IMG/VR virus record: IMGVR_UViG_3300046359_000022
Coordinates: 1-49,896 of that record
DNA: 49,896 bases
Strand: one strand, 5' to 3'
Source of the DNA: a virus
The notes beneath the pieces are model-generated. The model had not been told where the DNA came from. It did not search any database and saw nothing but the letters and a program-made list of their open reading frames with translations. This document shows, in pieces, positions 36,558-43,090 of the stretch. The position numbers and the translations under genes were made by a program. The stretch's first letter is position 1. Every line of letters begins with the position of its first letter.

Positions 36558-36693
36558 TGACCGAGACAGGATTCGAACCTGTATTTATATAACTGTTTCT
36601 TTATATTTACGCCTATATAAATCACTTCTTTGTCTATTAATACTGTGCGCGTCTACCACGCCAGGGACATCCCTAGCCTTTCGCCACTCGATC
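36558..36693 (-). ncRNA. tRNA-like 3' module of the large RNA
   Basis: Ends with a perfect T arm (ACAGG-TTCGAAT-CCTGT, 36566-36582) and an acceptor-like strand CTCGGTC plus A. GATCGAG at 36687-36693 pairs with that strand over 7 bp with one G-U. Next comes GGGATGTCCC and a GCGT/ACGC hairpin with GGTAG in the loop. Where the anticodon arm should be there is instead a 9-bp A/U helix (36614-36622 with 36583-36591). The module is 136 nt long and no acceptable anticodon arm is found, so it is not a normal tRNA. It recalls tmRNA geometry, but no tag frame is seen. CCA is not encoded. Confidence 0.5.
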
Positions 36694-37090
36694 ATTTGCG
36701 GTTCGTTGCCTCTTTATACTTGCACCGCTAAACAAGTCTCATAACCGTCGGACAACTACGGAGAGAGTCTACTCTACTACTTTAGTTAGCACCCTTTTAT
36801 TATAGCTTACCGAGTTATCAGTTATGGAGCTTGTATAATAATTAGGGTCACGTAGTTATACTAAATGTAAGGACCTCTTACTAACTACTTGCTGAGAACT
36901 CATTTGTGTTGTTAAGTTCACTTCTATTAAATAGAATTAATTGATAGCTCTTAATATATTCCTTTCTCAAGGGAACAACACATCTACCATTACTGATAGT
37001 ATCTTCATGTAAATTGCGATAGCGATTTAATCTGCCACGTTTTTCTTAGGCTCAATCTATATTTACAAAGGTATTCAATGTTTAACCTAG

Positions 37091-37164
37091 TGGACCTAGT
37101 AGGATTCGAACCTACGACCTTGACATTATGAGTGTCCTGCTCTAACCAACTGAGCTATAAGTCC
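37091..37164 (-). tRNA. tRNA with anticodon CAU (Met, or Ile with lysidine)
   Basis: A complete cloverleaf read from 37164 down to 37091: acceptor GGACTTA with TAGGTCC (one G-U), D arm GCTC-AGTTGGTTA-GAGC, anticodon loop CTCATAA, variable AGGTC, T arm GTAGG-TTCGAAT-CCTAC and discriminator A. The first anticodon-stem pair is a G-A mismatch. CCA is not encoded. The CAU anticodon serves elongator Met or, after lysidine modification, AUA-reading Ile. The body resembles both, and AUA is very frequent in this phage, which favours Ile. It lies inside the large structured RNA, ~125 nt from its apparent 5' end. Confidence 0.92.
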
Positions 37165-37293
37165 ATTACTAGTCTTTCCTAGTAGTCATTTAGGCAGCAC
37201 TGTCCTAAAACGCACTTTAGACGAAAAGGTCTAGGTTTTTGAATTCGCAGAGTTGTGTTTTACCTTTAAAAAACTCCGTAGTGCTTATCATTA

Positions 37294-37301
37294 CAAATGT
37301 A
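37294..37301 (-). promoter_or_regulatory. Promoter -7 element for the large RNA (TACATTTG)
   Basis: On the - strand TACATTTG fits TAnnTTTG and lies between the stop at 37307 and the first RNA helix. A start near 37288 would put the first paired base (37285) at about nucleotide 4 of the transcript. Confidence 0.7.
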
Positions 37302-37306
37302 AAATA

Positions 37307-37642
37307 TTAAATCAATTTATCAAAGATTAATATCTTTTTTTCTCTAACTTCTTCTATGTTCTCTATAAACTTATGTATAAAGTCTGATAGTAAAATAGAA
37401 TCAGCCTCACTAAGAGATGCTATATCTTCAATCATTTGGTTTTTAAAGTTAAGAGAGTTAGTTAACATCTCAGGATCTTCTTTATAAACCCTATGGTAGT
37501 TTTGCATTATATCGCTCTCTAACGCATCTTTAAACATGTTAGCAGTATTCTTTGCTCTACCTTTTAATTTGTACTCATCCATTAACTCTAAAGCTAATTG
37601 AAGAGTGACTAAAAGCTCAATTCCATTCTTTAAATTACTCAT
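37307..37642 (-). CDS. Helical protein of unknown function (111 aa)
   Basis: No family recognised. Nearly all helix: GIELLVTLQLALELMDEYKL, KGRAKNTANMFKDALESDIM, then LSEADSILLSDFIHKFIENI. It has no membrane segment, cysteines or enzyme motif. It overlaps the upstream gene by 8 bases and is the last of a five-gene overlapped set (38996 to 37307) before the RNA's promoter. Probably an early small protein; role unknown. Confidence 0.6.
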   Translation of the reverse strand: MSNLKNGIELLVTLQLALELMDEYKLKGRAKNTANMFKDALESDIMQNYHRVYKEDPEMLTNSLNFKNQMIEDIASLSEADSILLSDFIHKFIENIEEVREKKILIFDKLI

Positions 37643-38009
37643 AATATTTCTCTCTAATTATTTCTAAATTAAAATCCTCATCAATCGAACATAACATACC
37701 GTCACTAAAATACAAGTTATCATTGTTCTTAAATTTTTCAATTACCTCATTATACGAATACTGTACACTAGTGGTAAAATGAAAAGACTTCTTATCTTGT
37801 TTTTGAATATCAATCATCATATCTAGATAAAGATCTGTATCAATACCTATTACTAAGTCTGTAGAATTTTTGTTGTCAGCATACTTAAAAATCTCAGCTC
37901 TTAACACTGTTATGTTTTCTAGCTGTGTTACAGGTTTGATAGACAAATCTGCATTGATAATAAGATTTTCTATTTTATCGTTTTTCCGTGTGTCCTTGTT
38001 TCTAATCAT
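37635..38009 (-). CDS. Unknown protein (124 aa)
   Basis: Not recognised. Mixed alpha/beta and acidic, with LRAEIFKYADNKNSTDLVIG, IDTDLYLDMMIDIQKQDKKS and a C-terminal SDGMLCSIDEDFNLEIIREK. No signal, membrane helix or metal-binding cluster. It overlaps both neighbours by 8 bases, so it is translationally coupled within the MazG-containing operon. Confidence 0.6.
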   Translation of the reverse strand: MIRNKDTRKNDKIENLIINADLSIKPVTQLENITVLRAEIFKYADNKNSTDLVIGIDTDLYLDMMIDIQKQDKKSFHFTTSVQYSYNEVIEKFKNNDNLYFSDGMLCSIDEDFNLEIIREKYYE

Positions 38010-38253
38010 CGTAATTTACTTTATTTACTATCTCATTAATTAAATCTACATACTCTCTATCGGTAAGAACCATGTACCTACCATCTTTATTAAACACCTG
38101 CATTTTATAAACAGAAATGTTTATTTTTTTGTCTTCTATACAAGCGTATAAGGTAAAGTCAACAACGAAATCATCGTCTAAACTTACATTGTAGTATTCC
38201 TTTCTGAATCCTTTCTCGCTTAACTTTACCTTTATACTTTCTTGTAACTTCAT
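38002..38253 (-). CDS. Unknown small protein (83 aa)
   Basis: I start it at ATG 38253, one base after the stop of the MazG gene. An upstream in-frame ATG at 38283 would overlap that gene by 29 bases and add ten residues of unlikely sequence. The product (MKLQESIKVKLSEKGFRKEY, then DDDFVVDFTLYACIEDKKIN and LTDREYVDLINEIVNKVNYD) is small alpha/beta, with a central hairpin of alternating hydrophobics. No motif recognised. Confidence 0.6.
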   Translation of the reverse strand: MKLQESIKVKLSEKGFRKEYYNVSLDDDFVVDFTLYACIEDKKINISVYKMQVFNKDGRYMVLTDREYVDLINEIVNKVNYDD

Positions 38254-38254
38254 T

Positions 38255-38845
38255 TTATTTGTCTTTAACAAATTGACCATCAACCATCTTACCAGTTCTT
38301 TTAGAGATTACATTGTATGCTGAGTTTAAACAGTCTGTTAACTGTACCCCTTGCATCTTAGCCTGAATAATTATAGTTACCAATATATCTCCAAGAGCAT
38401 CTATAATTTCATTCTGATCTTCTTTGTCTATAGCATCGATAAGTTCATTACATTCTTCAAGAGTTTTCAAAGCCTGACCAGTAGGATTGCCTTTATCCAT
38501 AATACCTTTATCTTCAGCCCAGTTCAGCACCATAAACTCTAACTGATCATAGTTATATACACTGCTTCTTTCAAAGTAAGGAGCTACTAAATTGTAATCT
38601 CTTCTAAGATCTGAGTTGTACTTTAATGAATCTTCAAAGTTCTTGACTAGATAAACAGCACCACTGTGGTTTTTCTTTCCTACATAGTCAACTAAATCTT
38701 GATACCTTACATTTGGTACGAACTTCTTACAGAAGTAATAGAATAAAGATTTTGCTCTAACATTGTGCATTTCCCTATTCTGGTTTTTTAATTCTAAACC
38801 TAACTTATCTTCTATAATACTAGCTATACTTTCTAACGTGTGCAT
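38255..38845 (-). CDS. MazG-type NTP pyrophosphohydrolase fused to a DnaA-domain-IV-like module (196 aa)
   Basis: The C-terminal half has MazG signatures: TLEECNEL (EExxE, about 130-134) and EIIDALGDILV (ExxD at 146-149, then Asp153), which bind Mg and cut NTPs or dNTPs to the monophosphate and pyrophosphate. The N-terminal ~85 residues (MHNVRAKSLFYYFCKKFV, DLVDYVGKKNHSGAVYLVKN) look like the DNA-binding domain IV of DnaA, where (R/K)(N/D)HS(T/G)(A/V)..A is the box-reading signature. The combination would place a nucleotide-cleaning enzyme on DNA, or make a regulator of it (inference). It overlaps a 58-aa gene upstream by 26 bases. Confidence 0.72.
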   Translation of the reverse strand: MHTLESIASIIEDKLGLELKNQNREMHNVRAKSLFYYFCKKFVPNVRYQDLVDYVGKKNHSGAVYLVKNFEDSLKYNSDLRRDYNLVAPYFERSSVYNYDQLEFMVLNWAEDKGIMDKGNPTGQALKTLEECNELIDAIDKEDQNEIIDALGDILVTIIIQAKMQGVQLTDCLNSAYNVISKRTGKMVDGQFVKDK

Positions 38846-38996
38846 ACTTCTCTCCTTTTAAAATTGCTATTTGTAATTGTAACTCTCTCTTATCATCAAC
38901 TAACGACTCATCGTTACTACCCATCTTTAATAGGTATTTTAATTTAGCATCTATAATAGCTAATTCCTCCTGTAAGTTTTTAATAGCGTCTATCAT
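38820..38996 (-). CDS. Small coiled-coil protein (58 aa)
   Basis: A 58-codon frame beginning in the stop of the 535-aa gene (TAATG) and ending within the MazG gene. The product is helical with regular leucines: MIDAIKNLQEELAIIDAKLK, then SLVDDKRELQLQIAILKGEK. It looks like a short antiparallel coiled coil. No family recognised, but the precise overlap upstream and the clean amphipathic pattern support it as a gene. Confidence 0.6.
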   Translation of the reverse strand: MIDAIKNLQEELAIIDAKLKYLLKMGSNDESLVDDKRELQLQIAILKGEKYAHVRKYS

Positions 38997-40603
38997 TACT
39001 TAAGTGTTGTAAATTTATTATTAATTATATGTACGTGATGTCCCTTACCATTAGGATATATAACGAAGTTCGAGTTCATCCAAGAACTTGGTCCTTTATT
39101 ATATCCAACTCTTAGATATGTAAGAGTACCAACAGAACAATGACCGTCTTCTCTACATGGTGTATGTGTATGACCAGTAACATTTTTAGTGTTGAGGTTT
39201 TTGAATTGAATAACTCCACCTCTACTACCGTTAGTACCTAGATGACCATGCATTCCACACTCCCAATCTTTTATTCTGTAACTCTCATCAATACCAAGGC
39301 AATATACATTCTCTAATTTAGTTTCCTCTATAATAGCTGGTATTACACCTTTACCAGTAGTATCGTTCATTAGTATGTGAGATAGAGATAAGTACTCTCT
39401 CTTATTGAAAGACTTTCTCCAATCAACATCGTTTAACCATCTATCCAAGAACTCATCGTGATTACTTCTAACCATAACAAAGTTGTATTCCTTGTACTTT
39501 AAAAAGAAATCCAACATCTGAAGTAACTCTTTATTGAGAGAATTAGTTTTATCATCTTCTCTTTTTAATAGTTGAAATGGCTGATGTCTTTCGTGATGAG
39601 ATATTGAATGACCATTGAATACATCATGAAGGATTACGTTCTCACATTTAAGATACTTAGCTAAGTCAAATGACTTTTTAAGTATGCTGTTATTTGTTTC
39701 TCCTAAGTGTAAGTCTCCGAATATAATTGATTCGACACCGCTATGAAGCATTACCTCACCGCCTGATACGAAGTATTTTAAATCATAGAACGATCCATCT
39801 TCATCGCATTGAACTTGTCTTATGTGAAATGAACTTCCGTCAATCTCCACAATAACAAACCCTAGAGTGTGGTGAAACTCACCTTTCTTACCAGACTTAG
39901 TGTCGGTATAGTTCTCAACAGAAACACTACCAGTAGATAGTAATAACTTATGAGGATAACCATCTAATATAGGTAATGATTTTAGGTGAACCCTTGGATG
40001 ACCAACTATACAACTTTCAATACCAGTCATACCATTTAATCCAGATAATGGCGTTGATGCAGTAGGTTGTATTTTAACATCTGATAGTAGACAAAGATTG
40101 TCATGTATTTTATGTCTGTTAGCGTCTAAGTATTTTATCACTCTAGGATGCCATGTGTTACTAAGATTCTTTTCTTTTGCTTGGGTATTTTTATTAGATT
40201 GAATTGACGTTGGATTTTTATACCTACCCGCAATAATATGTATCGAAGCATCTATGTGTTTAGCATACTCCTCAATATTAGTCAAGAAATCTTGATGAAT
40301 TTCAGTTTCTGATTGACACCAAGAGAAGATATACTTCTTCTTACTTTTGTCAATAACCTTTGTCTTAGCTTCTTTGAATACATCAGTCTCTTCTATGTTG
40401 TCTGATGTACTGTTTGTAACGCCTTTATTGCTTAAAAACCTAGACATTGTCCTTCTTCTTGTGTCATTAAACTCAATATCTAAATCATTACATGCGTTTT
40501 TAACCGCTTCTGTTATGGATATTTCGTTATTGCTGTACAAGAACTCTACTCTGTCCTTTAGTTTTAAAAATAATTCTCTCTCTTTTTTTTCTTTTTTACT
40601 CAT
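38996..40603 (-). CDS. Calcineurin-like metallophosphoesterase, phage T5 A1-like layout (535 aa)
   Basis: The C-terminal domain (about 290-520) has the two-metal phosphoesterase motif set: FGDLHLG (296-), HDVFNGHS (326-), RSNHDEFLDRW (379-), then MHGHLG and TGHTHTP. The N-terminal ~65 residues look like a helix-turn-helix (ISITEAVKNACNDLD). The central part (about 90-290) holds HIIAGRY and LNGMTGIESCIVGHPRVHLK. I recall this overall layout from phage proteins related to T5 A1, an early protein tied to host DNA breakdown and second-step DNA transfer. That link is from memory and is less certain than the phosphoesterase call. A nuclease role would fit. Overlaps both neighbours. Confidence 0.68.
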   Translation of the reverse strand: MSKKEKKERELFLKLKDRVEFLYSNNEISITEAVKNACNDLDIEFNDTRRRTMSRFLSNKGVTNSTSDNIEETDVFKEAKTKVIDKSKKKYIFSWCQSETEIHQDFLTNIEEYAKHIDASIHIIAGRYKNPTSIQSNKNTQAKEKNLSNTWHPRVIKYLDANRHKIHDNLCLLSDVKIQPTASTPLSGLNGMTGIESCIVGHPRVHLKSLPILDGYPHKLLLSTGSVSVENYTDTKSGKKGEFHHTLGFVIVEIDGSSFHIRQVQCDEDGSFYDLKYFVSGGEVMLHSGVESIIFGDLHLGETNNSILKKSFDLAKYLKCENVILHDVFNGHSISHHERHQPFQLLKREDDKTNSLNKELLQMLDFFLKYKEYNFVMVRSNHDEFLDRWLNDVDWRKSFNKREYLSLSHILMNDTTGKGVIPAIIEETKLENVYCLGIDESYRIKDWECGMHGHLGTNGSRGGVIQFKNLNTKNVTGHTHTPCREDGHCSVGTLTYLRVGYNKGPSSWMNSNFVIYPNGKGHHVHIINNKFTTLK

Positions 40604-40763
40604 TTTCTAAGTCATTAATTATTGAATTTAAAATTGTTATTAAATTTGTTATTGATGATTTAAAATCTTCTGTACTATCGAAGTAAGATTCATATATGTC
40701 ATCTGATGCGTCATTAATTTCCTTCATAGTGAAGTTAATGTAACCTAGTTTTTTGTTATCCAT
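40596..40763 (-). CDS. Small acidic protein (55 aa)
   Basis: A 55-codon frame 24 bp after the -7 element at 40787, overlapping the next gene by 8 bases. The product (MDNKKLGYINFTMKEINDAS, then ending in IINDLENE) is acidic and probably two helices. No family recognised. The promoter spacing and overlap support translation; it appears to lead the operon that includes the large phosphoesterase and MazG fusion. Confidence 0.6.
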   Translation of the reverse strand: MDNKKLGYINFTMKEINDASDDIYESYFDSTEDFKSSITNLITILNSIINDLENE

Positions 40764-40786
40764 TGTTATATATTATTTAATGGATT

Positions 40787-40794
40787 CAAAATTA
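40787..40794 (-). promoter_or_regulatory. Bacteroidetes-type promoter -7 element (TAATTTTG)
   Basis: On the - strand TAATTTTG fits TAnnTTTG and lies in one of the few real gaps of the leftward half (40764-40825), just before the gene at 40763. No clear -33 element. Likely drives genes 40763 to 37307. Confidence 0.6.
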
Positions 40795-40825
40795 TAAAAT
40801 AAAGTTATAAAATCACTATGATTTG

Positions 40826-41107
40826 TTAATTATTTTTATCATAAACTATTTTGTACATTTCAAACACCTTGTCCCAAGCGTCAAACTCTGAGAATGTTTG
40901 TCTATTATCTGGTAAATCTCTTTTGTCTGTATCTTTTCTCAAGAACACTGGTTTTTTATAATCTTCAAGACGATGCTTTTCTACCCAGTACATAGTTGGT
41001 CTGTCTGGTATTGGATGTATGCATACAGCTAATCCAGTGCTTACAGAATATCTAGCATACTCTAATTGTTTTAGAGTAGGGGAATATATCTTTTTAACTT
41101 TTGCCAT
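40826..41107 (-). CDS. Unknown basic protein (93 aa)
   Basis: Not recognised. Begins MAKVKKIYSPTLKQLEYARY and continues with SVSTGLAVCIHPIPDRPTMY and KHRLEDYKKPVFLRKDTDKR. Lys/Arg-rich with aromatic residues and a possible N-terminal helix that could bind nucleic acid. It overlaps the upstream metallophosphoesterase gene by 37 bases and is the last gene of that sub-operon. Confidence 0.55.
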   Translation of the reverse strand: MAKVKKIYSPTLKQLEYARYSVSTGLAVCIHPIPDRPTMYWVEKHRLEDYKKPVFLRKDTDKRDLPDNRQTFSEFDAWDKVFEMYKIVYDKNN

Positions 41108-41796
41108 AAGTTCTCACTTCTTTCTATTACATTTCCATTACTACTTAGCTTACCAAACTTACCATCTGTAACTACAGACCCATTGCTATACAATGTTTCT
41201 CCAACTGAAAACTTTAATACACCTGCATTGATAATGTCTTCAGTGTTGTGTATGTGACCAAACAAACAAAGTCCTGGCTCAATCTCTCGAACTCTATTAA
41301 ATAAAGATCTATCTCCGCAGTGCTCCATTCTTCCATCTCTATTATAAGATTTATCAAGAGCTCCCTTAGGTGGTCCGTGAGTAACAACTATGTCGCAATC
41401 TTCATTCATAGCTTTCCTCCAAAATCTTTCTAACTTTACTCTGTCTCTCATGAATGCCCAGTTACCAAACCTTGGAGTGTGTGGAGATCCAAATATCTTA
41501 AGACCTAGTATTGTTGTATACTCATTCTCTAGGTATGTAATACCAGCCTTTTGAAAATCTTCTTTAGTTACAAGTTTACTCTCTATACTTGTATCGTGAT
41601 TACCAGCTACATACACTTTGTTTTTAATAGGTATATCTTTATACCAATCAATAAACTTTCTAACCTCGCTCTCATTATTAAATGGATCTCTTGAGTTACT
41701 ACAATCTCCTGAATGTATTACTATATCTATTCCATTTGGAATATCTAATAGACTGTGAAACCCATGCGTATCACTTATGTGCCATATTTTTATCAT
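41071..41796 (-). CDS. Calcineurin-like metallophosphoesterase (241 aa)
   Basis: A compact single-domain enzyme with the full motif set: WHISDTHG (Asp9, His11), VIHSGDCSN (Asp31), VAGNHD (Asn66, His67), VVTHGPPKG and LFGHIHN. These bind two metals and act on phosphomonoesters, phosphodiesters or nucleotides. Size (about 240 aa) matches small phage and bacterial phosphodiesterases of this type. It overlaps the upstream membrane-protein gene by four bases (ATGA). Substrate unknown. It is distinct from the larger phosphoesterase at 38996, so the phage carries two. Confidence 0.85.
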   Translation of the reverse strand: MIKIWHISDTHGFHSLLDIPNGIDIVIHSGDCSNSRDPFNNESEVRKFIDWYKDIPIKNKVYVAGNHDTSIESKLVTKEDFQKAGITYLENEYTTILGLKIFGSPHTPRFGNWAFMRDRVKLERFWRKAMNEDCDIVVTHGPPKGALDKSYNRDGRMEHCGDRSLFNRVREIEPGLCLFGHIHNTEDIINAGVLKFSVGETLYSNGSVVTDGKFGKLSSNGNVIERSENLWQKLKRYIPLL

Positions 41797-42035
41797 AGTT
41801 TTTTATTTAAAAATTTAGTTATGAAATCAGTGTTTATTTTAAATTCAGGAAGATTAATTTTAAAAAATTCCATTAATCTAGATACTAAAAAGATAAGTGT
41901 TATTGGGAAAAGAAATGTAACTAACAAACATTCTTCTAAAAAAAACTTCATAGTGTGGTGATATTTTTTAGCGTCAAAATAACAAACCGAAATAGCAATT
42001 ATAGTAATTACTAAATATATTAATATCAATATCAT
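41793..42035 (-). CDS. Small membrane protein, two predicted helices (80 aa)
   Basis: Two hydrophobic segments, at about 2-19 (ILILIYLVITIIAISVCY) and 36-54 (LLVTFLFPITLIFLVSRL), joined by a short Lys/His-rich loop and followed by a polar C-terminus. Predicted inner-membrane hairpin. No family recognised. Coupled to the phosphoesterase gene by an ATGA overlap. Such early membrane proteins sometimes exclude other phages or change the envelope; that is speculation here. Confidence 0.6.
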   Translation of the reverse strand: MILILIYLVITIIAISVCYFDAKKYHHTMKFFLEECLLVTFLFPITLIFLVSRLMEFFKINLPEFKINTDFITKFLNKKL

Positions 42036-42037
42036 AA

Positions 42038-42262
42038 CTAATCTTCGTGTTTGTGTTCAAATTCAACTTCATAACCTAACTTTTTTAGCACAGCTTCTAA
42101 TGAATTCTCAACATCCATTCCTATATAACTGTTGTCGTGTACTTGTGGGTTAGGATGCTCTAATTTATCTCCATTTAAATACAGATAAGTACCGTAAGAA
42201 GTACAGCAACCATCACCGCAAGTATAGTCCCAATCTTCAAGTGTTATTTTTAATTTTTCCAT
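42038..42262 (-). CDS. Conserved small Cys-containing phage protein (74 aa)
   Basis: Carries LEDWDYTCGDGCCTSYGTYL near the start. I recognise the EDW.Y.CGDGCC..YGT arrangement from small proteins in many unrelated phages; its function is not known to me. The three clustered cysteines could bind a metal. The C-terminus is acidic and His-rich (EVEFEHKHED). It lies 2 bp before the next gene in the operon. Confidence 0.6.
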   Translation of the reverse strand: MEKLKITLEDWDYTCGDGCCTSYGTYLYLNGDKLEHPNPQVHDNSYIGMDVENSLEAVLKKLGYEVEFEHKHED

Positions 42263-42264
42263 AA

Positions 42265-42486
42265 TTACTTTTTTAATGTTTCTAAAAATTCTTCAAGCTT
42301 CATTAAATCTGCTAATGATAATGAACTTAACTCGTTTAACTTACCAATCACACCGTCTTTTTGTATTATAGCTTTAAGTCTATCTGTGTTCTCTTTATCT
42401 AATCTTCTATCCTCTAATTCGGATATTAAATTATAAGTTCCAACTTCGTCTAAGTAATCTTCTATATCAATGTCTATTCTTGCCAT
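42265..42486 (-). CDS. Small acidic conserved phage protein (73 aa)
   Basis: MARIDIDIEDYLDEVGTYNL is the recognisable opening; similar short proteins starting MAxI(D/E)(V/I)DIEDYLDEV occur in replication regions of Bacteroidetes phages. The rest is helical with regular leucines (GKLNELSSLSLADLMKLEEF). Function unknown. Starts 1 bp after the upstream stop. Confidence 0.55.
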   Translation of the reverse strand: MARIDIDIEDYLDEVGTYNLISELEDRRLDKENTDRLKAIIQKDGVIGKLNELSSLSLADLMKLEEFLETLKK

Positions 42487-42487
42487 A

Positions 42488-42871
42488 TTACTCTTGTTTA
42501 AATTTATTAAAAAATCTATCTACACTTTCAAGTTCTAGCTTATGTAATTTATTTATTTGTCTAATTCTAGATTCCTTAGCGTCTTCTAACGAATTAAATA
42601 TGTGATCACAATTCATTCTTAACGTAGTTAAATCAGTATCTTCAATAAAATCATGAGCCAATCCTTTTGGTATCTCTATTTTGTATATCATCTCTGGATT
42701 TGACCTATCGTTAAGCTCTACACCTTTTATTATACCTCTGAATATATTATCATTTCCATAAGCTATAAAAACAGATTCACCAATATTAAATTTCTTTTCA
42801 TTCCTAAGAAAACCGTAATATCTATCATAACTGTTTTGAAAAGATACTTTGTATATATTATCTATTGTCAT
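42488..42871 (-). CDS. Unknown protein (127 aa)
   Basis: Not recognised. The first ~75 residues look like a small beta barrel (FGFLRNEKKF-like strands: KKFNIGESVFIAYGNDNIFR, then GIIKGVELND), followed by a helical tail (FNSLEDAKESRIRQINKLHK). A barrel plus helix could bind RNA or protein; no motif proves it. It overlaps the upstream gene by 14 bases. Confidence 0.5.
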   Translation of the reverse strand: MTIDNIYKVSFQNSYDRYYGFLRNEKKFNIGESVFIAYGNDNIFRGIIKGVELNDRSNPEMIYKIEIPKGLAHDFIEDTDLTTLRMNCDHIFNSLEDAKESRIRQINKLHKLELESVDRFFNKFKQE

Positions 42872-43088
42872 GATTCATTTCTTTTTTAAATAGTTGTAAA
42901 ATATCATTCATATTAAAATATTCATCTGGGTCTGGGTTGCAATACTTAATTCCGTGATGATAAAACCATTCCACAAACTCAACTGCAAAATCTTCCGCTA
43001 TCTCTACACATTTATTAGATACATTCTCTGTGCGTTCATCATTCCATCCAGAAACTATTTTCCTGTATTGTTCTTTTATTGTTTTCAT
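42858..43088 (-). CDS. Unknown small helical protein (76 aa)
   Basis: Not recognised with confidence. Helical: KEQYRKIVSGWNDERTENVS, NKCVEIAEDFAVEFVEWFYH, and a C-terminal DEYFNMNDILQLFKKEMNHD. Short proteins with a 'CxxIAxxFAxxFxxW' helix are common in replication regions of Bacteroidetes phages. Starts 2 bp after the stop of the primase/ATPase gene. Confidence 0.5.
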   Translation of the reverse strand: MKTIKEQYRKIVSGWNDERTENVSNKCVEIAEDFAVEFVEWFYHHGIKYCNPDPDEYFNMNDILQLFKKEMNHDNR

Positions 43089-43090
43089 AA

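Larger units (their letters stand above)
36541..37288 (-). ncRNA. Large structured noncoding RNA (~750 nt), GOLLD/ROOL-like candidate
   Basis: The gap 36531-37306 holds no protein frame of useful length on either strand but is more GC-rich and far more structured than its surroundings. Read leftward from the promoter at 37294, helices visible by eye include 37280-37285 with 37196-37201; 37272-37278 with 37248-37254; a hairpin 37167-37184; 36974-36982 with 36905-36913 (9 bp); 36882-36888 with 36852-36858, enclosing hairpin 36867-36881; 36819-36826 with 36740-36747; and a pseudoknot (stem 36733-36737/36718-36722, with loop bases 36724-36728 pairing to 36698-36702). A full tRNA is embedded, and the 3' end is tRNA-like. 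Giant phage RNAs called GOLLD and ROOL share this size, phage setting and tRNA association. Membership is inference. Confidence 0.72.

Noticed and set aside
36700-37090. Group I or group II intron interrupting a tRNA
   Set aside because: I looked for the conserved group I core and for the group II domain V and GUGYG start and saw neither. The tRNA at 37091-37164 is complete by itself.
36541-37288. tmRNA gene
   Set aside because: The tRNA-like end is suggestive, but no alanine-rich tag frame, no second tRNA half at the 5' end and no CCA are present.
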